Positions 37,124 to 46,057 of a stretch of 64,000 nucleotides of DNA are shown here, one piece after another. The stretch spans positions 62,001 to 126,000 of the forward strand of contig NZ_JABMCF010000037.1 in the NCBI RefSeq assembly GCF_013359815.1, given 5' to 3'. The DNA is from Curtobacterium flaccumfaciens. Lineage in GTDB: Bacteria; Actinomycetota; Actinomycetes; Actinomycetales; Microbacteriaceae. Made by a program: the position numbers and the translations under genes. Each line of letters opens with the position of its first letter. Position 1 is the first letter of the stretch. The notes under the pieces are model-generated. The model saw only the letters and a program-made list of their open reading frames with translations. It searched no databases and was not told the origin of the DNA.

Positions 37124-37689
37124 CGGCGTGCATCCCGGGACCTCGAACGCCGCACACCCGGGGGGCCACCACGCACGACGTCGAGGGCGGCCCCGGATGG
37201 CGAATCCGGTCCACCGATCTCCGTCCGGTCATCACCGACCTCGCTGCGTTCCGCACAGGATTGGCAGACGACCCACTCCGTGAGGAAATCGAGTTGCTGT
37301 GGACCGGCACGGCGGGTGATGCGCTTCGTCGTCTCGAACGGGTTGCCTCGACGCAGCGTGTCCGAGCACTGCGGGCCGACTGCCACCGTGACCTGGGTGA
37401 CACCCGCACCGCTGTGCGCGAGTACGACCTCCTCGTCGCCGAGTGCATCGGTACGACTCGCGAGGCCGTGATGCGGCAACACCGGGGCAAGGCGCTGCTC
37501 GCAGCCGGGAGCGTCGACCGCGCCGTCGAGGACTTCACACTCGTCGTCGCGCTCAGACAGGCCAGTGATCCGGTGCTCCTCGCTTCGGCCGAGCAGGCGC
37601 TGGCGGTCGCGCGGTCTCGGCCAGGTGGCGGCATAGCGGACGTGCTCACCGGCAGCGGCGACGTGGACGGACGTCCGTCGGTAGCCTGA
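37120..37689 (+). CDS. Second TPR-like protein of unknown function
   Basis: 189 residues, GTG start inside the preceding stop. Helical repeats are visible: AGDALRRLERVAS...VRALRADCHRDLGDTRTAVREYDLLVAE...HRGKALLAAGSVDRAVEDFTLVVALRQ, spaced about 34 residues apart like tetratricopeptide repeats. No signal peptide or catalytic motif. It probably works with its coupled neighbour, perhaps as a helper or immunity-like protein (inference). Confidence 0.6.
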   Translation: MTACIPGPRTPHTRGATTHDVEGGPGWRIRSTDLRPVITDLAAFRTGLADDPLREEIELLWTGTAGDALRRLERVASTQRVRALRADCHRDLGDTRTAVREYDLLVAECIGTTREAVMRQHRGKALLAAGSVDRAVEDFTLVVALRQASDPVLLASAEQALAVARSRPGGGIADVLTGSGDVDGRPSVA

Positions 37690-37693
37690 GCCC

Positions 37694-37891
37694 GTGACCA
37701 CTCCGAAACCGCAGGGCAGTGCCGACCTGGTGGGTCTGCTCGTCGGTGCTCCGCTCGCGCTCATCGGGATCGTGCTGCTCGTGTCCGCAGGAAGTACGCC
37801 GACGGCCGTCCTCGGGGCCGCGGTGCTGGTCTCCGGCACCATGCTGGTGTGCACCGCCCTGCTCATCCGAGGGCTGCGCCGGGAGCGCTGA
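37694..37891 (+). CDS. Small two-helix membrane protein
   Basis: 65 residues, GTG start with TAGCCT six bases upstream (leaderless). Two hydrophobic helices, about 11-31 and 36-58, with a short loop, ending in RGLRRER (positive-inside tail). Function unknown. Confidence 0.6.
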   Translation: MTTPKPQGSADLVGLLVGAPLALIGIVLLVSAGSTPTAVLGAAVLVSGTMLVCTALLIRGLRRER

Positions 37892-37893
37892 CC

Positions 37894-38391
37894 GTGGCCA
37901 CGACCAGCGGTGAGCACCGTCCGCGGAACGGCACCCGGCGGGACAGCCGCTGGGCCGTCCCAATATGTCGGGTCTTCCCCTGGTGGTATCTCGGCGGTGC
38001 GGTGGCGACGCTGGCGATCCTGTTCCTGGTCGATCCCGGCGGCAGCCAGGCCACGGTGGCGTTCTGGGGGCCGATGATCGGGATCACGATCCAGGACCGC
38101 GAGCGAGCTGCGCGTGCTCGACTGGACCGCGGCCTCCCGGTCGACCGACGGTCGCTCCTGTCGCCTCCGTGGCTCGAACCGACCTGCGCGGTGTTACTCA
38201 GCGGCGTGGCCGTCGGACTCGGCATGCTCATCAACGCGCTCTTCGGGCACGGCACGTCCGTCACGACGTGGGTCGGTGCGGGGGTGTTCCTCGGGAGCGC
38301 CGCGTCCTTGGTCGGTCTCCTGCTGGTCCTGAGGAGCCGACGCCGCCGACGGTCGAGCGGTGCGGGCGGCCAGCCGGACGACGTCAGCTGA
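37894..38391 (+). CDS. Integral membrane protein of unknown function
   Basis: 165 residues from GTG37894, two bases after the preceding stop. Three or four hydrophobic segments: about 28-47 (WWYLGGAVATLAILFLV), 55-67, 95-113 and 122-143, with a basic Arg-rich tail. No motif recognised. Its 3' end overlaps the convergent gene by eight bases. Confidence 0.6.
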   Translation: MATTSGEHRPRNGTRRDSRWAVPICRVFPWWYLGGAVATLAILFLVDPGGSQATVAFWGPMIGITIQDRERAARARLDRGLPVDRRSLLSPPWLEPTCAVLLSGVAVGLGMLINALFGHGTSVTTWVGAGVFLGSAASLVGLLLVLRSRRRRRSSGAGGQPDDVS

Positions 38392-39019
38392 CTGGGCGCT
38401 CCGAGAGGAACCGCCCGGCTCGTCGGTACTGCAGGGCCAGTTGTACGAGCCCGAGCACCACCGTGAACGACGCGACGAGCTCGATCAGCTTGATGGGCAG
38501 ACTGTCCGTGCTCACCGCTGTCGAGGCGGCGAACAGCATCACGGCGCCGAAGATCGGCAGGATCCCGAGCGTGGCTCGACGGTTCTGCACGGCCACCGCG
38601 AAGACGATGTCCGCGTGCTCGTCGTCGATCGGCTCCTGGCCGGCGATCTGACGCCGCACCGACCGCTGCTCCGCGCGGGAGAGCGGGCTGCTCACTGAAC
38701 GCCAGCGAGTGACGTAGTGACCGGAGCGGTAGGCCCACACGAAACCGACGATGCCGACGACCAGCCCGAGCAGCAACAGCAGGAGCTGGACGAGCAGCTG
38801 CACGCCATCGCCGCCACTCGCGTGGCTGCTCCCGGTGCCCGGCGCCAGCACCAGTGCCAGGACCACCCCGACCGCCCACGACACCAGGACGAGTGCCCCC
38901 AGCCACACGAACACGCGGGTCCGGCGACGGCGGAGCCCGTCGTCGCTCTGACCGTCGGCGAGCCGGGCGGCGGCTGCCCAGCGCTCGGCTCCGGCTGGGT
39001 CGGTTGGGGGGCTGGTCAT
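38384..39019 (-). CDS. Integral membrane protein of unknown function
   Basis: 211 residues. Four helices are apparent: about 36-60, 73-95, 147-167 and 174-195. A central cytoplasmic loop contains SPLSRAEQRSVRRQIAGQEP, an amphipathic charged stretch. Similar four-helix proteins occur in many actinobacteria without known role. Tail-to-tail overlap with the preceding gene over 38384-38391. Confidence 0.65.
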   Translation of the reverse strand: MTSPPTDPAGAERWAAAARLADGQSDDGLRRRRTRVFVWLGALVLVSWAVGVVLALVLAPGTGSSHASGGDGVQLLVQLLLLLLGLVVGIVGFVWAYRSGHYVTRWRSVSSPLSRAEQRSVRRQIAGQEPIDDEHADIVFAVAVQNRRATLGILPIFGAVMLFAASTAVSTDSLPIKLIELVASFTVVLGLVQLALQYRRAGRFLSERPVS

Positions 39020-39159
39020 CGTTCGGGTCCTGACGTCGAGAGTCTCTCGACTCTACGGGTCACGGTCGGTGCGGGTCGTGCGTGCGACTCCGGAAGCGAC
39101 TGCCGTTTGAATCCGCACGAGGGGATCGCCACCGACGCGCATCGTTGTGATACTTGGAC

Positions 39160-39666
39160 ATGCTCGAGTTGGTGAGACCGCAGACGGCGTTGTACGAGGC
39201 GTGGGCTGAAGCGCATGCCGAGTGGGGGCCGGGCGCGCACGAGGACGGATTCGGGATCACCGCCCACGACGACGTCGGTGACGAGGACGGGTTCCGCACC
39301 TGGGTCGGCCGACTGCACGCCAGACCCGGGGCGCTCTGGTGGATCGTCGAGGACGGCCGCGTCCTGGGCGGGACCGCACTCCGGGCGCCGGGAGACGCGG
39401 CCGGCGTGCAGCGGTTCGGCCACGTCGGGTACGGGATCCGCCCGTCGGCGCGGGGCCGAGGCGTGGCGACCTGGGCGCTGGGCCAGGTGCTCGCGCACGC
39501 ATCGCGCGTCGGGATCGACCCGGTGATCGCCGTCTGCCGTGATGACAACGACGGCTCCATCGGGGTGTTGGAGCACTACGACGCCGTCCTGCTGTCGACC
39601 GAGCGCCGCGGCGGTGTGCGGCTGCGACGGTACGCGATCGCCAGGTCGCACCGGAGGCCCGGGTAG
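39160..39666 (+). CDS. GNAT-family N-acetyltransferase
   Basis: 168 residues. The acetyl-CoA-binding segment is GYGIRPSARGRGVATWALGQVLAHA (the R-x2-G-x-A/G loop). Upstream strand WWIVEDGRVLGGTALR and downstream VIAVCRDDNDGSIGVLEHY fit the GNAT core; the last matches the usual VDxxNxxSixv motif. Small and cytosolic; substrate unknown. ATG39160 is chosen over TTG39154; GATACT just upstream may be a -10 box. Confidence 0.85.
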   Translation: MLELVRPQTALYEAWAEAHAEWGPGAHEDGFGITAHDDVGDEDGFRTWVGRLHARPGALWWIVEDGRVLGGTALRAPGDAAGVQRFGHVGYGIRPSARGRGVATWALGQVLAHASRVGIDPVIAVCRDDNDGSIGVLEHYDAVLLSTERRGGVRLRRYAIARSHRRPG

Positions 39667-39709
39667 CCGACCGAGCGCACGGCCACCCCGAGGAATACGT
39701 GTCGGCGCG

Positions 39710-40633
39710 TCACGCGAGCTGGGCGAGGAGCGCGTCCGTCTCAAATGCGGTCGGTGCTGTCGCCGGACCGTTCCTGGTGACCGCGAGGGCTGCCGCGGCG
39801 TTCGCCCGTCGGACGGCGTCGACGAGGACCGCACCTCGGGACAGCGCAGCCACGAGCACTCCGCCGTGGGCGTCTCCCGCGCCGTTCGAGTCCACCGCAG
39901 CGACCTGGAAGCCTGGCACCAGCACTGGTTCCAGGCCGGGCTCGACGACCCAGCAGCCGGCTGCGCCGTCGCGGGCCAAGGCGGTCCCGCGGGCGGCCGC
40001 GGCGATCGTGGCGACCGCCTCGGGGAGTCCCGCGGACGTGGGAGCCATGAGCCGCGCCTCCCGTCCGTTGGCGCTGACCACGTCCGCACGCGCCATGACG
40101 GGACCGAGCACCGCTGGGGGCAGCGTGCTGACCAACGGCGACGGGTCCAGGACGACGCGGACGGAGTCGGGGACGGTCTGCAGCCAATCGGCGATCGCCT
40201 CCCCGTTGACGGCGTGCGCGAGGCCGTAGCCGGACACGAACACCGTGTCGTCGGCGACGAGGGTGATCCGGTCGAGGGCGGCGCGGTCGAGCCGGCCCTC
40301 CGCGCCGACGCTCGTGACGAACGTCCGCTCCGTGGATGCGTCCACCAGCGCGACGCAGTACCCGCTGTCGACGTCGTCGAGACCCGATTGCAGGACGTCC
40401 ACGCCCGACGCGGCGAGTGCGCGACGCACCACGTCGCCGAACGGCCCGCTGCCGTACTGGCCCCCGAACGCGACGTCGAGCCCGTCCCGGGCGGCGGCGA
40501 CCATCGTGTTCAGGCCGCCGCCCGCGGTGATCTCCGACGCGGAGGCGATGACGTCGCCGCCCGGATCCGGGATCGCGTCGATGCGCATGACGATGTCGAC
40601 GATGACGTTGCCGACCGAGACGAGGCGGGGCAT
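39710..40633 (-). CDS. PfkB-family carbohydrate/nucleoside kinase
   Basis: 307 residues. Ribokinase fold with the N-terminal SVGNVIVDIVMRIDAIPDPGGDV, the GGGLNTMVAAARDG substrate motif, DPSPLV, and the C-terminal anion hole VDSNGAGDAHGGVLVAA (catalytic Asp). Last gene of the GntR-ADPRG-permease-kinase operon; its ATG overlaps the permease stop (ATGA). In E. coli, YegV holds the same place in yegTUVW. Likely phosphorylates a sugar or nucleoside released in this pathway. Confidence 0.9.
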   Translation of the reverse strand: MPRLVSVGNVIVDIVMRIDAIPDPGGDVIASASEITAGGGLNTMVAAARDGLDVAFGGQYGSGPFGDVVRRALAASGVDVLQSGLDDVDSGYCVALVDASTERTFVTSVGAEGRLDRAALDRITLVADDTVFVSGYGLAHAVNGEAIADWLQTVPDSVRVVLDPSPLVSTLPPAVLGPVMARADVVSANGREARLMAPTSAGLPEAVATIAAAARGTALARDGAAGCWVVEPGLEPVLVPGFQVAAVDSNGAGDAHGGVLVAALSRGAVLVDAVRRANAAAALAVTRNGPATAPTAFETDALLAQLA

Positions 40634-42126
40634 CAGGCGCGCGCCTCGGCGTCCGTGGCGGTGGCCGACTCTTGCTCGGTGAGCCGGCCGCGTGCTCCGC
40701 CGGTCAGCAGGTAGACGGCGGCGGCGACGATGAACGTGACGACCCAGCCGAGGCCGTTCGCACCGATCCACGTTCCGGAGAACGCACCGACGAAGACGGG
40801 GTCCGCATCACCGACCTGCACCTCGGTGAACAGGAAGCCGATCACGATCGCGACGATCCAGGCGGCGAGGGCGCCCCAGGCGACACCGCCGCGGTACCAG
40901 TACCGGCCGCCAGCGCGCAGGTCGAGGAGCGCGGCAGGGTCGTACCAGCGTCGCCGCACCATGTCGGCCATGAAGACGCCGAGCCACGCGGTGATCGGGA
41001 CGGCGAGGACGGAGATGAACGTGATGAAGGGCGCGTAGAAGCCGTCGGCGACGAGCATGAAGTACATCGCGCCGAGCGTTGTGACGACCACGTCGACCGC
41101 GACCGCCCAGACGCGCGGGACCTTGATGCCGAGCGTCAGCGTGGTGAGGCTCGCCGAGTACACAGACAGGTGGTTCGACAGCAGGAGGCCACCGAACGCC
41201 GCGATGAGGTAGGGGATCGCCATCCAGCTGGGCAGCAGGTCGCGGATCGCGGCGACCGGGTCGCCGGCCTGCGCCAGGGTCGGGTCGCCGGCGGAGACGA
41301 GCGCACCGAGACCGACCAGGACGACGAGCGGGATGCCCGCACCGGCGGCGCTCGACGCGATCAGTGCGCCGGCCTTCGACGAGGTGCGGGTGTAGCGGGC
41401 GATGTCCGCTCCGGCCGTGGCCCATCCGATGCCGGTACCGGCCGCGATGGTGCCGATGCCGATGACCATCGCGGCGACGGGGCCCGCGGGCTGGGACCCG
41501 ACGACGCCCCAGTCGACGCGGAGCACGAGGAAGACGGCGACGAACACGTTGAGCGCGCCGAACACCCACGTCGCCCACTTCTGGACGGCGACGATGAACG
41601 CGTGCCCGAGGCCGGAGACGAGCACCGTGGCGACGACGAACACCAGGATCGCGACGATCGTCAGCACCGGGTTTGCCTTCGCGTCACCGCCCGTGCCGAA
41701 CAGGATCGTGAACAGCGACAGCAGCACGAACGCCGCCGTGGTGGTGTTCACCGTCTCCCAGCCGAGCCGGGACAGCAGTGACACGAACGTCGGCCCGATG
41801 TTGCCACGGACGCCGAACACCGCTCGACTGAGCGTGAGGCCCGGAGCGCCGCCGCGACGGCCGGCGACGGAGATCACGCCGACGACCGCGAAGGACCCTG
41901 CGGCGCCGATGACCGCGACGAGCAACGCCTGCCAGATGGTCAGACCCTGGAACGCGACCAGGGTCGCACCGAGTGGGAGGCCGAGGATGGAGATGTTGGC
42001 GGCGAACCAGACCCAGAACAGCGCGCCGGGCGTGCCGGTTCGTTCTTCCCGGGGCACGGGCTCGATGCCCCGCTGCTCGATCGTCGTCAGCGTGCCGCTG
42101 CTGAGGGTGGTGGGCATGTCGGACAT
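40633..42126 (-). CDS. NCS1-family cytosine/purine permease
   Basis: 497 residues, about 12 helices. ATG42126 follows AAGAGGA. Family features: acidic N-terminus then GTPGALFWVWFAANISILGLPLG (helix 1), GAPGLTLSRAVFGVRGN (helix 2-3 loop), ATAGADIARYTR (helix 6) and FGGLLLSNHLSVYSASL. The cytosine permease CodB and Fcy2 relatives are H+ or Na+ symporters of nucleobases or related rings. Its place in the operon makes it the likely uptake route for the compound used by the kinase and the hydrolase. Confidence 0.9.
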   Translation of the reverse strand: MSDMPTTLSSGTLTTIEQRGIEPVPREERTGTPGALFWVWFAANISILGLPLGATLVAFQGLTIWQALLVAVIGAAGSFAVVGVISVAGRRGGAPGLTLSRAVFGVRGNIGPTFVSLLSRLGWETVNTTTAAFVLLSLFTILFGTGGDAKANPVLTIVAILVFVVATVLVSGLGHAFIVAVQKWATWVFGALNVFVAVFLVLRVDWGVVGSQPAGPVAAMVIGIGTIAAGTGIGWATAGADIARYTRTSSKAGALIASSAAGAGIPLVVLVGLGALVSAGDPTLAQAGDPVAAIRDLLPSWMAIPYLIAAFGGLLLSNHLSVYSASLTTLTLGIKVPRVWAVAVDVVVTTLGAMYFMLVADGFYAPFITFISVLAVPITAWLGVFMADMVRRRWYDPAALLDLRAGGRYWYRGGVAWGALAAWIVAIVIGFLFTEVQVGDADPVFVGAFSGTWIGANGLGWVVTFIVAAAVYLLTGGARGRLTEQESATATDAEARA

Positions 42127-42221
42127 GGTTCGGTTCCTCTTACGTCGTCGGAAGGATGGTGCGCGAAACCGGGCGTCGGCCTGTCGGGACGACGCCCCAG
42201 CGTGGGGGAGGAGGGGGGGGG

Positions 42222-43247
42222 TCAGCTGCCCGTGCGGAGGGTGAGGAGTCCGTCGACGACCTGGTCGAGCCGGAGGTCGTTGACGGTGGTCACAGTGACG
42301 ACGGCGTCGCTGGGCCAGGCGACGGGTCCGTGGACGGCGCCGAGCACCGCACCGGCCATCGCGGCGATCGTGTCGGTGTCGCCCCCGAGTGATGCCGCCG
42401 AGCAGAGGGTCTGCCACGGGTCGAGGTCGAGGGCGACGAGGGCGAGTGCGGCGACGACGGACTCCTGGCTGGCCACGCTCGTGCCGATGAGTCGCGTGAT
42501 CGTGTCGACCTGCGCGGACGCAGGCACGGTCGGCAGGTGCTCACGTGCCCACGTCGTCCTCGCGGCGATGTCCGCGCCGGCGACCCAGTGGCCGCGCTCC
42601 GCGCCGACGGTGGCGGCGGCGACCGCGGCGTCGAGCGCTCCGGCGCGGGTCGCCCCGTCGATGCCCGCGCTCACGGCCGCGGCGATCGCGCTCGCTCCGG
42701 CGATGCCGAGTCCGGTGTCGTGCGTGACGCGGCTGGCGTCCTGGACGGCGTCGACCAGGTGGACGAGGTCACTCGACGGCACCGCGACACCAACCGGTGC
42801 GATGCGCATGGCGGCCCCGTTCGTCGTGCCGGTCGAGCCCGCCTCGGACGCGGGGACGCCAGCGAGGATCCGCTGCACCGCGGTCTTCGTGCTCGGGCCG
42901 AGCAGGTCGAGCGAGCCCTTCGCCTCCATCCCGCGCTCCCAGGCGATGAGTGCCTCGGCGAAGCGGACGGGGTCCAGTCGTCCGTTGCCCTCGAGCAGCA
43001 GCTCGGCGAGCATCAGGGCCTGTTCGGTGTCGTCAGTGATCGTGCCCGCGGGCATGCCGGTGGCGATACGCTGGTGCGGTCCGGCGTCGACGAATCCGGT
43101 GATGGCCCCGTGGTCGGCGAGGATCTGCGCGCGGGACATCGACTGGGTCGGCATGCCGAGGGCGTCACCGATGGCCAGGCCGGTGAGGGCAGCGAGGGCG
43201 TGGTCTCGGAGGGGGTGCTGGTTCACGGGGTCCTGTCGCGGGGTCAT
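42222..43247 (-). CDS. ADP-ribosylglycohydrolase family protein
   Basis: 341 residues. Motifs of the DraG/ARH fold: GLAIGDALGMPTQ at the start, ITDDTEQALML (Mg ligands Thr-Asp-Asp), GAAMRIAPVGVA, THDTGLGIAG and GGDTDTIAAMAGAVLGA (Mg ligands Asp-x-Asp). Members cleave N- or O-glycosidic bonds of ADP-ribose or of ribosides. Placed with a nucleobase permease and PfkB kinase, it may hydrolyse a nucleoside or nucleoside-like substrate, not ADP-ribosylated protein. ATG43247 overlaps the GntR stop. A G9 tract (42213-42221) directly follows its stop codon. Confidence 0.9.
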   Translation of the reverse strand: MTPRQDPVNQHPLRDHALAALTGLAIGDALGMPTQSMSRAQILADHGAITGFVDAGPHQRIATGMPAGTITDDTEQALMLAELLLEGNGRLDPVRFAEALIAWERGMEAKGSLDLLGPSTKTAVQRILAGVPASEAGSTGTTNGAAMRIAPVGVAVPSSDLVHLVDAVQDASRVTHDTGLGIAGASAIAAAVSAGIDGATRAGALDAAVAAATVGAERGHWVAGADIAARTTWAREHLPTVPASAQVDTITRLIGTSVASQESVVAALALVALDLDPWQTLCSAASLGGDTDTIAAMAGAVLGAVHGPVAWPSDAVVTVTTVNDLRLDQVVDGLLTLRTGS

Positions 43248-43954
43248 GACGTGGTCCCGAAGCGCATGTGCAGTCGGAAGCGGTCGGGATCGAGGAGACT
43301 GTCGACGCGCTCGACGAACGCGCCTTCGGCCGTGCGTGTGACGCGGCGGCTGCGCAGGAACGGCGTGCCCGCGGTGCGGTCGAGCAAGGCTGCGTCGTCG
43401 ATGTCGAGCGGGACGACGTCGATCCACTGCTCGGCGCTCGCCGGCACCAGACCGGTTTCCGCGATCGTGGCGGTGAGGGAGCCGTCGACGAGTCCGTCGG
43501 TGGTCGAGGCCGCCAGTCGTCCCAGGTGCGGTACGACGCTTCGCTCCAGGGACACCGGGCTGCCGCCGACGACGACGCGGATCCGATCGACTGCGACGAA
43601 GGTCGCTCCGGCGGCGTCGACCTCGGCTTGCAGTTCCGCATCGTCGAACCGCTCGATGCGCAGAGTTCGGGTCGACACCTCGGTCCCCGAGGCGGCGATC
43701 GACCGTGCCCAGCCACCGCGTGGGTCGAGGGACGCCCCGTCGAAGGTGACGACCGAGCCGACACCGCCACGGGTGGCGATGTACTCGTCGTCGGCGAGGT
43801 CGGCGAGGGCGGCTCGGACGGTGCCGCGACTGACCGCGAAGCGCACGGCCAGGTCGTTCTCACCGGGCAGGCGCTCGCCCGCTCGGTACCGCCCCGTCGC
43901 GATCTCGTCGCGGAGCGCGTCGGCGACGAGACGTCGCTTCGATGTGACTGGCAT
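43244..43954 (-). CDS. GntR-family (HutC/UTRA) transcriptional regulator
   Basis: 236 residues from ATG43954. Winged-helix DNA-binding domain with RLVADALRDEIATGRYRAGERLPGENDLAVRFAVSRGTVRAALADLADD, then a UTRA-type effector domain (about 85-236). ATG43954 is preferred over ATG43969 because TACGAT lies six bases before it, giving a leaderless transcript like others here. The palindrome GTACATGTAC overlaps that -10 box and is the likely autoregulatory operator. First gene of the four-gene operon; probably a repressor relieved by a pathway metabolite. Confidence 0.92.
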   Translation of the reverse strand: MPVTSKRRLVADALRDEIATGRYRAGERLPGENDLAVRFAVSRGTVRAALADLADDEYIATRGGVGSVVTFDGASLDPRGGWARSIAASGTEVSTRTLRIERFDDAELQAEVDAAGATFVAVDRIRVVVGGSPVSLERSVVPHLGRLAASTTDGLVDGSLTATIAETGLVPASAEQWIDVVPLDIDDAALLDRTAGTPFLRSRRVTRTAEGAFVERVDSLLDPDRFRLHMRFGTTS

Positions 43955-43960
43955 GTGGTG

Positions 43961-43973
43961 ATCGTACATGTAC
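43961..43973 (-). promoter_or_regulatory. GntR operator overlapping the operon -10 box
   Basis: GTACATGTAC (43964-43973) is a perfect 10-bp palindrome. The minus-strand -10 TACGAT occupies 43966-43961, so a bound regulator would block initiation. Related GntR proteins such as AraR bind comparable GTAC-containing palindromes. Confidence 0.6.
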
Positions 43974-44130
43974 AGAACCTGTCCGATCCTGCGATGCGTT
44001 CAGTGGATGTCCCGGATGTCCTGAATGGTCTCTTGGCGGGTGAGTGGAGGAGCACCGCCGCCAGCGGGACGGACCCGCACCGGGCCTCCCGGTCGGCCGA
44101 GTCGGACTCGCGCCGGTAGGATCGATGACC

Positions 44131-45240
44131 ATGGTCGAACTGGACTTCACCGAGCAGCTCTCCGCCCTTCGCGAGACCTTCGGCAACATCCGCTCGGTGG
44201 TCGACGTCGACCGCCTGCAGCGTGAGATCGCCGACCTCAGCGAGCAGGCCGGGGCCCAGGACCTCTGGGACGACGTCGACCACGCGCAGCAGGTGACGAG
44301 CGCGCTCTCGCACCGCCAGTCGGAGCTGAAGAAGATCACCGACACCGAGCAGCGCATCGACGACCTCGAGGTGCTGGTCGAGATGGCGAACGAGGGTGAC
44401 GACCAGGAGTCCGCCGACGAAGCGCTCGCCGAGCTCAAGGCGATTCAGAAGATGATCGGCGACTTCGAGGTGCAGACGCTCCTCGACGGTGAGTACGACG
44501 ACCGTCCGGCGGTCATCACGATCCGCGCCGGCGCGGGTGGGGTCGACGCGGCGGACTTCGCCGAGATGCTCCTCCGGATGTACCTCCGGTACGCCGAGCA
44601 GCACAACTTCAAGACCACGGTGATGGACACCTCGTACGCCGAAGAGGCGGGCATCAAGTCCGCGACGTTCGAGATCGACGCCCCGCACGCGTTCGGCACG
44701 CTGTCGGTCGAGGCCGGCACCCACCGCCTGGTGCGGATGTCGCCGTTCGGTGCCGCCGGCAAGCGCCAGACGTCCTTCGCCGCGGTCGAGGTCATCCCGC
44801 TCATGCCGGAGACCGCCGTCATCGACATCCCCGAGAACGACATCCGCGTCGACGTGTTCCGCTCGTCGGGCCCCGGCGGGCAGTCCGTCAACACGACCGA
44901 CTCCGCGGTGCGCCTGACGCACATCCCGACCGGCACCGTCGTCTCGATGCAGAACGAGAAGTCGCAGATCCAGAACCGTGCGGCCGCCATGCGCGTGCTG
45001 CAGTCGCGCCTGCTCCTCCTGAAGAAGGAAGAGGAGAACGCGAAGAAGAAGGAACTCGCCGGCAACATCACGGCGAGCTGGGGCGACCAGATCCGCTCCT
45101 ACGTCCTGGCGCCGTACCAGATGGTCAAGGACCTCCGGACGGAGCACGAGGTGAACAACCCCTCAGCCGTGTTCGACGGCGATCTGGACGGCTTCATCAA
45201 CGCGGGCATCCGCTGGCGCAAGCAATCCGCTGCCGAGTAG
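44131..45240 (+). CDS. prfB: Peptide chain release factor 2
   Basis: 369 residues. The SPF tripeptide ([10 protein letters not shown]) that reads UGA/UAA identifies RF2, and GGQ ([20 protein letters not shown]) is the hydrolysis motif. No programmed frameshift is present: the reading frame is continuous from the start. TAGGAT (44117-44122) lies eight bases before ATG44131; ATG44125 is a possible alternative. Starts the conserved run prfB-ftsE-ftsX-smpB-ssrA. Confidence 0.96.
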   Translation: MVELDFTEQLSALRETFGNIRSVVDVDRLQREIADLSEQAGAQDLWDDVDHAQQVTSALSHRQSELKKITDTEQRIDDLEVLVEMANEGDDQESADEALAELKAIQKMIGDFEVQTLLDGEYDDRPAVITIRAGAGGVDAADFAEMLLRMYLRYAEQHNFKTTVMDTSYAEEAGIKSATFEIDAPHAFGTLSVEAGTHRLVRMSPFGAAGKRQTSFAAVEVIPLMPETAVIDIPENDIRVDVFRSSGPGGQSVNTTDSAVRLTHIPTGTVVSMQNEKSQIQNRAAAMRVLQSRLLLLKKEEENAKKKELAGNITASWGDQIRSYVLAPYQMVKDLRTEHEVNNPSAVFDGDLDGFINAGIRWRKQSAAE

Positions 45241-45257
45241 GGGTTCCTGAGCCGCGC

Positions 45258-45282
45258 GCCTCGCTTGCTTTCCAAGCGGGGC
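45258..45282 (+). terminator. Hairpin between prfB and ftsE
   Basis: 10-bp stem 45258-45267 / 45273-45282 with one G-U pair and a five-base loop. No U-tract follows; the ftsE -10 box TACCCT (45287-45292) comes next. Confidence 0.5.
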
Positions 45283-45286
45283 GACC

Positions 45287-45292
45287 TACCCT
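45287..45292 (+). promoter_or_regulatory. -10 hexamer of a probably leaderless ftsE
   Basis: TACCCT ends nine bases before ATG45302, with no ribosome site between. ftsEX can thus be expressed independently of prfB. Confidence 0.55.
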
Positions 45293-45301
45293 GATCCGGT
45301 C

Positions 45302-46057
45302 ATGATCAAATTCGACCAGGTCACCAAGGTCTACTCGGGCAACCCGAGTCCGGCGCTCGACAACCTCACCCTCGAGATCCTCAAGGGCGAGTTCGTGTTC
45401 CTCGTGGGCGCGTCCGGTTCCGGCAAGTCCAGCTTCCTGCGCCTCGTGCTCAAGGAGGAGAAGCCCACGAGCGGGCAGATCCACGTGCTCGGGCAGCGCC
45501 TCGGGTCCCTGGCATCGCGGAAGGTCCCGTACTTCCGCCGCAACCTCGGGGTGGTCTTCCAGGACTTCCGTCTGCTGCCGAACAAGAACGTGTTCGACAA
45601 CGTGGCGTTCTCGCTGCAGGTCATCGGCAAGAGCAAGGGCTTCATCAGCGAGGCCGTGACCGACGTGCTGAAGCTCGTCGGTCTCGCCGGCAAGGCCTCC
45701 CGCATGCCGAACGAACTCTCCGGTGGTGAGCAGCAGCGTGTGGCCATCGCCCGCGCCGTCGTGAACAAGCCGGCGATCCTGCTGGCCGACGAGCCCACCG
45801 GGAACCTGGACCCCACCACGTCCGCCGGCATCATGGCGCTCCTCGAACGCATCAACCAGGGAGGCACCACCGTGCTGATGGCGACGCACGACGCCAGCAT
45901 CGTGAACCAGATGCAGCGTCGGGTCATCGAGCTCTCGAACGGCACCGTCCTGCGCGACGAGCAGTCCGGCGGCTACCAGACCCAGGCCGTCCCGATCCAG
46001 CGAGGCACCGTGTCCAACACCACCGGCATCCAGACGATCCCGGGGCTCATCCGATGA
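45302..46057 (+). CDS. ftsE: Cell division ATP-binding protein FtsE
   Basis: 251 residues. ABC ATPase with Walker [10 protein letters not shown] (about 38-46), Q-loop [13 protein letters not shown], signature LSGGEQQR and Walker [14 protein letters not shown]. With FtsX it controls peptidoglycan hydrolases at the division site or during elongation. The C-terminal 25 residues extend past the usual end. The stop overlaps the ftsX start (ATGA). Confidence 0.97.
   Translation: MIKFDQVTKVYSGNPSPALDNLTLEILKGEFVFLVGASGSGKSSFLRLVLKEEKPTSGQIHVLGQRLGSLASRKVPYFRRNLGVVFQDFRLLPNKNVFDNVAFSLQVIGKSKGFISEAVTDVLKLVGLAGKASRMPNELSGGEQQRVAIARAVVNKPAILLADEPTGNLDPTTSAGIMALLERINQGGTTVLMATHDASIVNQMQRRVIELSNGTVLRDEQSGGYQTQAVPIQRGTVSNTTGIQTIPGLIR

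Noticed and set aside
44131-44300. Programmed +1 frameshift in prfB
   Set aside because: The frame is uninterrupted from the start; no in-frame UGA after a slippery CUU.
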